A stretch of 43,462 nucleotides of DNA from Phoronis australis (Eukaryota; Phoronida; Phoronidae). Under the pieces are notes generated by a model. It was not told the DNA's origin. It made no database searches and was given only the letters and a program-made list of their open reading frames with translations. Location: contig NMRA01000024.1 of NCBI GenBank assembly GCA_002633005.1, forward strand, positions 1,019,786 to 1,063,247, read 5' to 3'. The position numbers were made by a program, and so were the translations under genes. Shown here one piece after another: positions 1-11,000 of this stretch; the stretch's first letter is position 1, and each line of letters opens with the position of its first letter.

Positions 1-689
1 AAACTGGTTCTCAAAATGTGGGCGCGTCAGTCCAACTTTTACCAACTATTGAAGCAAAACCTCCATGATTTTGCCCACTGAATATTTAATGTGCTCTATT
101 GAACTAAGGGTCCTATCTGTATTCTTGAAGCAAGTTAGAAAGAGTTTATGATGTGGAAATAACTAAAATTGAAGCACTTTTGTGTGGAAAACAGAATTCT
201 CTCTAATGAGAAAATTTCACATCTAATCATACTTGGGCTGTCACAGACTAAGCTATATACCAGATGCTTTAGTGTAGTAGGATTCAGGCTCTCTTTGATT
301 TCTATTAGAACAGGTAGGGGTAGAAGTTTTGGGTTGGGGGTCAAAGATCATTACACTGTGTCATGCTCAGGATTATTTCCTTCAGGTTGTAGAGAGGGAA
401 ATATGAATTTCGTGTAATGCTATCATTGGTTATTCTATGTACAGAATAAGAATGGCATTAAGTCACTATCTCTGTGCGCGTCTACAGGGTATTGGGTATA
501 ACGCTCGGTAAGCCAGGATGTATAACAAATCTCATACTGGATGACTTTCCAGACACATGCCACAAACTTTTGCTGATACATTTTTTTCAGTTGAGGCAGG
601 CACTCCAAATTTTGCAGACTAATAGCTAGTATTTTCTGAAACTAAAAAGCTTCTAGAAATTGTTTTTGGCTTTTCAATTGGCCAAATTA

Positions 690-1185
690 ATTTGATAAAA
701 GCGTTCAGGATGCTATCTCAAAGAGTAGTTACACTTTTCTAAATTATTTTGTTTTTGTTGTATGCAACTATTATTTTTAATGAAAATCATAATAAAAGCC
801 CTATTTGACCTAACTTATTTGATATAAACGTTTAGGATGCTATCTCAAAAAGTAGTTATAGTTATCTAAATCATTTTGTTTGTTGTAAGCAACTATTATT
901 TTTTGTGAAAATCATAATAAAAGTCGTGTTTTTTATATCCCTCATGCGAAAGTGGGAAATTCAAAAATAATTACTATGTTTTTTGTAGAACATTGCATAA
1001 TGCATGGTATATGAAAGTTTGATATGAATTGGATCAATCATTTATGAGATCTCATGTTCCAATCATAGCCAAGTTTGGACTCTGCAAGTTTCGTATGAAT
1101 CCAGTCAGCCATTTCTGAGATCTCGTGTTCCAACTGTAGCCAAATTTGGATGTTTTTCTCGGTCCCACGTAATCTTGAAATTCTG
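690..1185 (+). repeat. Dispersed repeat with internal tandem duplications (copy 1)
   Basis: GGATGCTATCTCAAA…GTAGTTA recurs at about 706 and 835 (127-bp offset), with GTATGCAACTATTATTTTT-like sequence in each. A second duplication sets TATGAATTGGATCAATCAT (1022) against TATGAATCCAGTCAGCCATT (1094), both followed by GAGATCTC and TGTTCCAA. A collinear relative lies at 33950-34245. Confidence 0.7.
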
Positions 1186-3879
1186 TACTCATCACACCTT
1201 CAAGATTTAAAATTGTCTGAGGGATAATATTATCATGAATATACAGTTGTGCAAATCATTCAGTATACTTACAGATGATAGATTTTTCATAGGTCATAAT
1301 ACGACTTAACCGTGGTTGACTCTTTTGGGAGTTTTTGACGATGGCTTAAAAAGTTGGCTGTTACAGCTGATGATGTTTGGTTTTGGATGAGTGCCTTGTG
1401 CAAGAATAGTCTCTTTTTTGTTATCGACTTTTAGATAATCTTTTGTCAGTTATTGTCTGCTTCTTTACTGCTCTGTGAGTGAGATTCAGAGATATATTTT
1501 TCAGTTGGGAATTTTTATAGAGCAAATTGGAAAATATTACTTTATGATAATAGTAAGTTGCACCAGTCAGATCAGTAGGCTGAGTAAAGTGAATTCTGAC
1601 TCATCTGAAGGATTGAGAGCGCAAACTTTAACTACTGTTTAGCAGAGTTTGTTGGAGTTAGGCAAAGATCAAACTTATAAGTTCAGATTTACAAGTGTTT
1701 TACCTGTCGTGTGTCAGGCTCTGGTCTCCCCACTGAGTTGTACGTTCCAGCTGTTGTGCTTGGAGAATTGAGTGTTTACGGCAGGTAATGCAGCCAGTGA
1801 AACAAGTTTGTTGCTATAATTGGATTTTATATTGTGCCTGGTTTGAAGATGTACAGGTGCGTGTATGCAAATAGTAATGTGAAATTATGATATGGCCATT
1901 CACATGGTTTGTACAAGATGGCTTTGGAAACTACTGCGTCAAGGATCCTTGAAGAAAACGCAGGAAGACAGCTTTCATGGATTTATCTCAGCGTAAACAT
2001 ATGCTGTTGTGAAGCCCTTTACAGTTGAGACGGATAGTATGTGATGTGACAGCCTGTCAGTTCAAGGTGTTTCTCTCAATGAAAGCAACAGTCCTTTTAA
2101 TGGTTGACTTGATACTCACTAGGTGGCACTCTCTCCTTGACATCTGCACCAGGATGTTCTAGGGCTTGTGATAAGGGACCCATGTGAGTATACCAATGCA
2201 GGTTTTTCTCCACCGACCCTTGCTTCAGTGGCGACACCTAGTGAATTTCAAGTTACCCATTCTGAACTTCTTCTCATTTTGTTGCCAATACTGTCAGAAG
2301 CTTTAAAAACTCATAAACATTCCAATAAAGAACTCCAACCAGTGCTGCAAAAATTGTTGGAATTCTATGATCTTGAAATTACCTCTTTTTGTTTTAGTGT
2401 GTATTGTTTGATATTTATACATTATTTTGAAGATCTTCATTTTGTGATTAAAATGACTTTGGTATTGTATTTCTACAGTCCTTGTTGATTTTACCCTAAG
2501 GCTTGTGAAGAACTTACTAGTGGACAAAAATGCTCCCTTTAATATTGCAAAGCTTCTAACAGACTCCTGGGTTTCCAGTAGAAATCACTCTGTGTTCTAT
2601 AGGGGGCACTGAAATCGATAAACACCTAGTCCCATCCACTGGGGCCTACTGTGATACCTTTGTGGCCTTGGAGCGAGGTTGGAAAAGGAAATTTTTTTGT
2701 GTACTTATAGCTTCAATAGGTAATTTCAGTGAAATTGACAGAAATAGAAATGATCCACCGTAGTTTTGGCCAGAGAGAAGCAGAGCAGTCAACTGAAGAA
2801 AATTTGAGGTTTTGGGGTCTGTTCATTGACATTTGGCTCTGCTGGGGCCTGTTTCTCGAAAACCGTTCGTTTTTACACAAAGCCCTAAGCGGAGACTTAG
2901 ATCAGTGTCGGTTTAAACATTTCCCCTATGTACTAGTTATACGTGCTTTGAGGTTGTCGTAAAATCCACAATTTACAACAAAAAGGGATAATCGTGTTGT
3001 GCACAGGAACACATGAAGCGCACGCAGGCACCACCAAGTAATTTTGCTTATGTCTACTCTTTAAATAGGGAATCTCTAAAACAACCGGAGACTCCTCTAA
3101 AGCATATTTGAAATCTGTAAACCCCGGTTCTCTATGAGAAGCTATGCTATGGAGATTTGTTCATTTTTCTACCTTAAAGTTTCCAATGTTAGTTTTACTC
3201 TTGATATGCTGGACCCAAAGTTTATTGCCGAATAGAATCGGCATCGAAGTTTCCTCACTAGGTGTCAGTTTTGTTTAGGAAAGGCCCATTCCGTAAGAAT
3301 CTCTTTGGTGTATTTTTTAACATTTACAACAAAGTATAGGTTTTATTATGAGTTTGGAGATATATTGGGTTTAAGTTGTGCACATCGAATCATTGTTGTT
3401 AACATTTATCGAAATTCCACCGTCTAATAATCACGGAAAGGTTTGTTTTTATTCTCTGCTGGTCACGAAATAAATTTTTATTAATCCACATGGTGTTGTC
3501 ATTAAATGTGCGTACTCACCTAGCTATGCTTGTGTTATTTCTCCCAAGTTCTGTCAAGTAAAATTTGATTTTGGCCACTTTCAGCTGAGGTGTAATTTTC
3601 CCACCACTTAAATTATGACAGCAAGTGACCCAAAATTGAAAGTAATTTTTAACAGATAAATTTCGTATCTGGACACTGTAAAATCGAATTTTATATTGAT
3701 TTTCTGCTCATGTTCGGTGTGCGTATTTCCAAAGGCACGTCCATAATTAAACTGTTAAAATACTTCAATTAGACTGTGAATCGTATAATAAAAATGCATT
3801 CCTTCAACAACAGAATGGTACTTGCCGACTTTTACGTAATATGCGCCACATACCCTGATAATGGCATTTTGTCAATACA
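1186..3879. other. AT-rich intergenic DNA, no recognised gene
   Basis: No homologous ORF is recognised. A 106-codon frame at 2168-2488 is noted under rejected items. CACTAGGTGGCAC (2118) and its inverted relative GCGACACCTAGTG (2231) could be ends of a very small foldback element, with a further CACTAGGTGTC at 3257. Confidence 0.5.
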
Positions 3880-4276
3880 AATGCAATCGTGTTATACCCG
3901 CAAAAGAAGACTATGGAATCACATGCCTTTATCACCCGCTCGCCATGACGAGTGGCTGATAAAGGTGCCAGTGGTAGAATGAATGGTGACGCAAACTAGG
4001 GGAGGAGTTTGGTGACAAGGACGTGATTCGTAACCTCCCAGACAGCATGCCTAGAGTGTGTGGTGCGAAGTTTGGGCTATACATAGGGGGCATCGCGAAA
4101 TTGGTGAAGATCGTGAAAAGGGAAAACGCAAAGTTGATGGTTACCGCCGGGTCGGAAAGTGCCGGGTGTGGAACTGACTGGCGGAGGGCCCGGCGTTATT
4201 CAGGGCCGGTACGCCATGGCGGAGTTGGCGGGTGATCTGAACATAATCCTACGTAGCCCACATTAATAGTAACAAG
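3880..4276 (+). promoter_or_regulatory. GC-rich block with candidate 5' non-coding exon donor
   Basis: A CpG-containing GC-rich patch in otherwise AT-rich DNA ends with AACAAG|GTAAGTG, a near-consensus splice donor with GT at 4277-4278. Just upstream is GCCATGG (ATG at about 4214) opening a 16-codon reading frame that stops before the donor. PPM1K coding starts right after an acceptor at 10501, so it needs an upstream exon. This block is a candidate, but nothing ties the two together. A first exon of another gene, or chance, is possible. Confidence 0.25.
3926..3965. repeat. 40-bp hairpin, 17-bp arms
   Basis: Left arm 3926-3942 (CCTTTATCACCCGCTCG) pairs with right arm 3949-3965 (CGAGTGGCTGATAAAGG) with two mismatches around a 6-nt loop. 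It could be a tiny foldback element or a structured RNA element. I do not recognise it. Confidence 0.6.
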
Positions 4277-5298
4277 GTAAGTGATAAACCAACTTCCTTC
4301 TCGAGAACGAACTTGATCTGCAAATTTTCTCTCTGGCCCGGCATTCAGACGTCAGTAGATTCAGAAGGGTCCAAAAGCACGTGACTGACCCACATTCCCG
4401 GTCAATAACTTGAAGTGCATTGTTTCAATGAAGAAATTTTAATGTCAGTTTGACTTTTTTAGGAACTACGCAGATATTTTAATTCACTCGAAAACCGCGG
4501 TTGCCACCCGCCTTAGGCCTATAGACACCGACCATACAGTGGCGGATCTACGTTTTCAGTAAGGGGGGGTTTAGGATTCCCGCAAAGGTCGAATCCGAGG
4601 CGCCTGGCGCCGAGCGGGGAGGGGGGGGGGCGGAGTTCGGGAGGGGCCTACACCCCCTTCCCGTGTAAGACAACTTTTTTGTTTTTGTAGCCAAGTAGTG
4701 AAATTTCCATGCATCCTGGTACATTTCTGACACTTAACATGTCCCTGGAGTTTTTCTTAAGATAATTAAAAACCCTTCTCGATTTCGTCACATGAACTTG
4801 GCTCATAAGTTTCGTGAAACCATATTTGTGCACATCTGGGTATGAGTCACACCACCAGCAAAAATTTGTGTTGGAACATCTGCTTACACACACTTTTTAA
4901 CATACGAAAAGTCGTACACGAAAAAGTGTGGTGTGTATACAGGGGTTTAGACAACTACCAAATATTCAAGAGCATAAGGAGCACCGACGGGGCGTAAAAA
5001 CTTGAATATCAGATGATCGCAACAGCCTCAAGCTGTTTAAGAACGAAGACCTCTACTGTTAGTCCGGAAATAAACATGTGTTCTGTCTCGTTACGAGAAA
5101 AGCTGGCGAACGATGGTGCTCTCAGCTCATAGTCTATTATTAAAAGCGACAATAAACAATTAAGTATCACTTTATCAAGCTGAATCATGTTGACAACAAT
5201 TGAAAAACGTCAAATGTATCAGAGAACAAATTATCTGAAAACAGTTTCACGAAACCAAAGCACTACACCGTGGTGAAAACATATACAGGAGCAGTACG

Positions 5299-5576
5299 GT
5301 TCGCAGAGGGACCAGATGTACACTGAGAGTACACAAAAACTCTGGCCTGGTCCGTCACGAGACCAAAAGTACAGCTGTGCTAATTATCCCTATAAAAGTA
5401 GTCGATCTGTCGCGGGACCAAACAGTACTGGCAGAGATTAAATAGATTTACAACAGTGAAGCACACTTTGCCAAAAACATCACAAGACTAGTTCGCCGCG
5501 GGACCAGAAGTACACTGAAACTCTATATCTACACAAATCAAGCTGGCCTTGTCCGTCGCGAGACCTAAAGCGTACT
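5299..5576. repeat. Five irregular copies of a CGCGGGACCAAAAGTAC motif
   Basis: Related motifs begin near 5299, 5349, 5404, 5491 and 5551, each a variant of TCCGTCGCGGGACCAAAAGT. The first and fourth are also followed by ACTGA and then CTGGCCT(G/T)GTCCGTC, so a unit of about 200 bp has been duplicated. They lie inside the hAT element, about 760-1040 bp from its left end. Confidence 0.6.
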
Positions 5577-5956
5577 TAGCAAAAAACTTTGAATTGAAAA
5601 CTTCTCTCTAGACTCCTTTTAATCCCCAGTGGTTGCTCATACGTGTAGTTTACTTATCTGGTGGTCAACTGCTGCGAGAGGTTGTCTAGGAAGGGTTTTT
5701 GTACCGTTCTGTAGTATTAACTGGAAGAAACAAGTATTGAGAACAGATTTAACTACGCACTACGTGAAATAAGATTTTAGATATGAAGCAGATAGACTCA
5801 AGTGGAAATACAAACCAGAATCAGTTTCTGTGCGATCGTAGACCCTCTGCTGTACTGGGTAAATTTGGCATGTCCAAAAATGATTTCTATTTCGTTTTCA
5901 TTGTACACAAGCATAAAAAACCGACATTATTACAAACTGATTATAATTATAACTTA

Positions 5957-6235
5957 TTACCTGGTTGTTTCTCCAGGAATGTTGGTCCTATCTTTCTGTT
6001 GTCTAGACTGCCGAGGAATCTGTACATCGGGTCCAATGGTTTGATTCTCTTGGAACCATTCCACCCAGACATCTTCCACGTTTGTTCCCAACGCTTGCAC
6101 TTCGTCAACTGCTGTGTCAATGAACTTGTACGCCTCCACAATGTCAGCATCTCGTTTCACAACTCAGTTGGCCCTAAGCCCCCTGAGGTTACCAAGTCCA
6201 TTCAAAAGTCTTGCAGCTTGCGCAACTAAATTTAA
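5957..6235 (-). pseudogene. hAT transposase fragment, frameshifted
   Basis: Reading the minus strand from 6235 gives LNLVAQAARLLNGLGNL. After a stop and a frame change it continues as KRDADIVEAYKFIDTAV, then VEWFQENQTIGPDVQIPRQ and a KDRTNIPGETT tail. This order (SxLLxG, then KRDxDIVEAY, then W and VxxPR) is what I know from hAT-type transposases and their ZMYM-like relatives just before the C-terminal dimerisation region. N-terminal and C-terminal parts are not recognisable. The element around it cannot encode an active enzyme. Confidence 0.7.
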
Positions 6236-7879
6236 TCCGTTCATCATGGACTACTTCAAACCTTGACGATGTGTCCCAGGACCCATTTACATCTCTTTCA
6301 ATTTTCGAAATAAACGTCCCAATGTCTGAACGCTTGAAACCCGAAGTACTAACATCAAATAAATGCCCATGGTCATGGGCGTTTCGTCGGGTAGGCCTTT
6401 CTGCGGAATTTCCTAGTATAGAAAACGGCAGTGGTGCTTATTGCAGGTAGAAAGACGGTAGGTGTTGAGGTCGGCACTAGGGCTCCTTAGGGGGCCCATT
6501 GATCATTGCACGAGTCTCTGAAGACTTTGTTGTGAAAACGCAGCCTCCCTGCAATTTTCTGGTACTGTACACTGTTCGCGAATGCGGTCATTTCGTCAAT
6601 GTGAGTGCCCGCTTGGTCATTCCTTGTATAGACATAACTTGTTAGAGTGCATCTTCAAACAGACTCGCGACCAGACCACGGCGCCTGCCACAAGCAATTC
6701 TTCGGAAAACGAGTTTTTTCAAAAGTATTACATGTACATGTACACTGTATGATATTGCGCAAGACAACTTTACTATACACCAGTCAAATTCGAGTTACAA
6801 ACGTGTGGGGTGTAATAGGATGACACGGCATGACAGATGAGGTAAAAACGTTGCACATCAATTCGCCTGAATATCAGAGTTGCAGCTCCACAGTATTTCC
6901 CCTAATCAAACCAAAACGTACCTTATACTAAAGAAGCTAGTTACCTAAAGAAATCAGCTACAGTGTATAGAGCTGCTCTTTCAGCGGTGGATCTATCCGT
7001 CTAAAAGGCTTGGCTACTTCAGAAATGTCGACGGAAGCGCGCGCACAATCTCCGGGCTCTTGCCGATGAGCCACGAAGACTCGAAACGCGTTGATTTTCA
7101 TAACAGCAATTCACAATGCAAAAAATATATTTTCAGATTGAACCCCCCCCCCCTCATTTTTTCCAAGTTTGTTTACTTGGGGTTTACACACGTTGGCTGT
7201 GCCGTTTTTGTTTTGCTGGAGCCGTTTTTTTAATTTTTGAGTCCTCGCCCGAGGGGAGGTTTAAACCCCTGAACCCCCNNCCCCCCCCCCGTAGATCCGC
7301 CACTGGACATAGATCCCGCGCTCGTGGGAACAGCTTCATTTTCTTGATGAGATGTCTGCAGGTGCCTCACAAAACTGACTGGCGCACAAATCAAAAAGTT
7401 CATTTTTGGCGCGACTCAGTGTCGGACTAGATTTCTATATCAAACGAACTAAAGTTATTTTCTGCGCATTATTGACGAGAAGATAAATTTTATGAGAACA
7501 CAGCGCGCGGAAATCGACTGGAACCTCAGTCACTGCCCATGATTTTAGTGACTTTCTGGCAGCCAATAGCGAAAATCGGAGATTTTATGATAAAATTATA
7601 TAATACAATCAAAAACACAATCAGGATTTTGTTGTTTTAATAGTTCTGGTCAAAACCTATAAACTTTCAGGAAGTCTTATCCCATTCAGTAGTAAAACAC
7701 AAAATACCTTTTGGTAGTAAAATCGATACGTCCCTTTAAACCGAATTTCCTCCCTATTCAGTTTCAGCCACTGTTTTATCGGAACTGGAAGGTGGGTATC
7801 AGATGGGTAGGAAAATCATTTTTGTGAGACACCATTGTTTGATTTGAAGTAACCTTCAGGGAATATGCGTCTTGAACAA

Positions 7880-8340
7880 CTGAGCCTCGGCGGCCGCCAG
7901 AGACTGATTGACGACCATCGGATATCAAAGTAGATATCTTTTTGATTATAAATGGCTCTGTTTCGCGATGATAAACAAACGAACATCCCTTTGATGTTGT
8001 CCTATATACTGTCACAAAATCATTATTATAATATTCCTTTTCGTGATATAGGCTAGTTCTAGAACAACAAGTTTTCAATCAGCGCATCATTGTCGTCATG
8101 CGTGAAATGTTTGAGACTTAATTGCCCCGCGACCATTAATTGACAGATTTTTCCTTTCAAGTAGTAAAAGCCGCGGACGACGCCAGGAGGAACGAGTTTG
8201 TGATCTGTTTTTAAATCAAAATGCTCCTTTTTTCATGCGTCGTCAGCTCGCTAAATGTCGCGAGTGTAAAATGTCATTGAGATTGGGACGCGGTTGCTCA
8301 GTCCGCTACCCGGGTGCCAAACAGTGCATAGTCTAAGCAG
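7880..8340. promoter_or_regulatory. CpG-rich patch upstream of PPM1K
   Basis: CpG dinucleotides are dense here (for example around 7890-7920, 8130-8200 and 8240-8315) compared with the flanks. A patch of this kind about 2.2 kb before the coding start may mark a promoter or first exon of PPM1K. No TATA box or clear donor decides this. Confidence 0.2.
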
Positions 8341-8705
8341 TGCAGTGCTACAAAAGAGACCCCTGGTGTGAACTGCTAAGGTCAAACTAGGTTACGCTCA
8401 TTGTATTGCGGCTGGGCTACAACAGATCCTGTTGTTTTGTTTATAGGTGTGCGACATGAGGCATGAGCGGCCCTTGATCACTTAGGCGGCTTGACGTTTA
8501 GCTCTCGTGCAAAGCTGTCTATACTAAATATTGACAATAATCTTCATACAGCTAGCTGACTGGCTACTCTATGTTAGGTAGGCCAAATCTGGTAATCACC
8601 TCATCACCAACTTGACCGTGACTAAGCTAAGCTACTGAGTAGCCTATGTGGAGTGGATACGTAGATAGTGACCACTGTCTCTTATGTTCGATGTGTAGCC
8701 TCAGG

Positions 8706-9089
8706 CTAGACAGTGACCATATCTTTTGTTGAACTACTCTCAACTATAGTCTGTAGTTCAACTAGCGACGTGGTCACTGTCTGGCTTCAGGTATGCTGTT
8801 ATAACTCCGGGCAATTATGCTGCTCCTCAGGACCTCAGTCACTCAGAGAAGTAGTTGATCCCGGCCTTTTCGGCAGTAGTAAGATACTGTTGGGCATGTG
8901 GTCTTTGATTTAGAGAACCTGTTTCATACACAGATAACAGGTCGTTATCTGGTTATTCAGTGATAGACAGTGACAGTTTCTTGCTGGCCTGCTAGAGATG
9001 GTGAGTGCCTGGTTCTCTAATTCAAGGACCACTATATCCGACCAGTTACCCATTTTCTTGATCCTTAGTTGATGTTGGTCACTGTCTAG
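8706..9089. repeat. Inverted CTAGACAGTGACCA motifs
   Basis: CTAGACAGTGACCA (8706-8719) and its exact complement TGGTCACTGTCTAG (9076-9089) bracket 384 bp. A near-perfect inverted copy also lies at 8771-8784, and relatives at 8666 and 8963. It could be a small non-autonomous transposon or a protein-binding cluster. No target duplication is clear. Confidence 0.45.
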
Positions 9090-10501
9090 ATTCTTATATG
9101 ACTTGCTAACACCATAATCCTAATGTGTACAAAGCTGTATACAGCTAGCTAGCTGGCTTAATTTGTGTGAGTGTGGAATCGCTTGTTCAAGTTGAAGATG
9201 TCTGATGAAAAGAGACTTGCTGTTTGCTTAGGAATTTCGACTATCACCACTATAAAGTTGATCTCAACTTGTTTGGCGTTACTGATATGGGAAGTGATTC
9301 CTGAGGTTGCCAAGAACTGACAAGTATTTAATATTCTGACATCATGCTTAGCACATAAATTGGAACAGTAACACTCGACTTCGCGACTAACCACTGTTGA
9401 CATCTCAGAATCAATAGCAGCGGAGTTAACTGAATGGAAAAGGGCCTTTTGAACGGTGGCCTGCTGGTCCTGATGTTTGAAAAAAGATCACTTGAATGCT
9501 TACGGTGATATAGGACCTTATCCACAAGCCTGAACATTTAGCCAAATACAAATCTGAGGCCTGTAGAATTTGATTTTCGACTTTATACTAGATCTGGGTT
9601 CTGAGGCTGGGTGTACAATGAACCATGGATAATAAGCTGTGACCCTAAAAATTACCAGTAGTGGTAGCTGAACGGGACATTATAGGTGCAGCAGAATATA
9701 GGTCCGTCTTGCCAGTTCCTCATCACAACGAAAGAGCAACACTGCAGTGTATTGTTCACTTATTTATAAAGCACACCGCAATATGGCCGACAAGTTAAAT
9801 TCCATATTGCTAAATTTGTCTTCAAAAATAAAGGTAAAGAAATTACAAGCATGATTTGCACTGAAAAAAAGCCATAAAACAAAAATTTGCTAAAAGTTTC
9901 CACCATGCGTAGCAAATTATTTGGTCTGTGCAAAGTAGGTGATGGAGAATTGACTTATCGCAAGCTCCGCCCCCTTGCATAATGTCAACAAACAGACAGT
10001 AAGTTTTACTCAGCAACATGTTGTTTGTTGGGTCAAATGGCGGATTGGAAACGAAGGTGTGTCAAGAATTCTGCGTTTTGATCGGTCAGTTAAGGCGTCA
10101 CTCAAAGGTCTAGCGATAGGTCAATTACTGTGTGTTGTGATGAACTTGACTTTAGTTTCAGTAGTACAGTAAATTTCTGCAATTTAGAACACACTAGGAT
10201 GGAATATTGAAAAATCATAATATCAAAATTTTCAACATAAGTATGTTCATAGGAAGAAAACTTTACTTTATTGTTTGAATAGTTTTATTGTAGAGTTACC
10301 TGCCATCAACAAAGACAAAATGAAATTTGGAAAAACAAGACTTAAGTGCTTATTTTGGTGTATATTTGTCGAATTTGAGGAAACTTTTAATGTAGTACTG
10401 CTTTTGTAGAGTTGCACGATGTGATTTGTTAAAATCTCTCTGAAATGAGGACGTTGGGTTCTTGTCCTGAAACTGATGAGAAATATTAATTGTCTCTACA
10501 G
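9090..10501. other. PPM1K: Upstream intron or intergenic DNA of PPM1K
   Basis: No gene is recognised. If PPM1K has an upstream exon, this is intron, and it ends at the acceptor TGTCTCTACAG (10501). Short ORFs here have no recognised similarity. Confidence 0.5.
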
Positions 10502-11000
10502 ATGTGCTTCACCATGAGGGTTTGTCTATCTCTAAAGAACATCAATCTTCAGCCAGTGCGGCGCCTGTTCACAACTTCCTGTGTAGAGAGAGCGAGTCTC
10601 AACGACCCAGAAAACAAAGGAGCAGACCAGACAGGCGTCAACTTTGAAAACCAACTCGGGGACTGGAATAATCGCCTTTATTTACCCATTGATGAGCTGT
10701 CCAGTGAGAAACATGGTAAACCAATTCCGAAAATTTCGCTGGACCACGTAGGTGTCGCCAGCGTGCTTGGTCGTCGGAAGGTCAACGAGGACAGATACCT
10801 GATAAAGGAGATACGCGGCGACTTGTTGTATTTTGGTGTCTTTGATGGTCACGGTGGTAGCCAGGCTGTGGAATACTCCGTGAAGAATCACTTGGAGATT
10901 GTGAAAGACTTGCTTAAGACTGAAACAAACCTAGAAATCGTCATGAAGAAGTCATTCCTCACGCTTAATGAGGAGTTCTGTCGTAGACATAGTCACACAG
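10502..11000 (+). CDS. PPM1K: PPM1K coding exon 1 (presequence to PP2C motif DGHGG)
   Basis: The exon begins at the acceptor TGTCTCTACAG, immediately before ATG, so at least one upstream non-coding exon is expected. It covers residues 1-166 and one base of codon 167. The donor is CACAG|GTATCT. Reading on past the donor leaves PPM1K similarity and soon stops at 11128, which supports this boundary. It carries the presequence, [12 protein letters not shown] and DGHGG. Confidence 0.92.

Larger units (their letters stand above)
4537..7305 (-). mobile_element. hAT-superfamily DNA transposon, degenerate
   Basis: The ends are inverted copies of CAGTGGCGGATCTACG, a terminal motif typical of many animal hAT elements. 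Each end is followed inward by G-rich (left) or C-rich (right) homopolymer-like tracts, with NN at 7279-7280. Total length is 2769 bp, normal for an autonomous hAT, but the only recognisable coding relic is antisense at 5957-6235. An exact 8-bp target duplication is not seen. The left flank reads GACCATA and the right GACATAGA, a possible imperfect remnant. Interior motif repeats lie at 5299-5576. Confidence 0.8.

Noticed and set aside
2168-2488. 106-codon ORF with a helical-looking stretch (LPILSEALKTHKHSNKELQP)
   Set aside because: No family recognised, no donor in frame where similarity would end, and surrounding DNA is intergenic in character. It is a possible isolated exon but not supportable.
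5783-6229. 148-codon plus-strand ORF
   Set aside because: It lies opposite the hAT transposase relic, which has clear family similarity on the minus strand.
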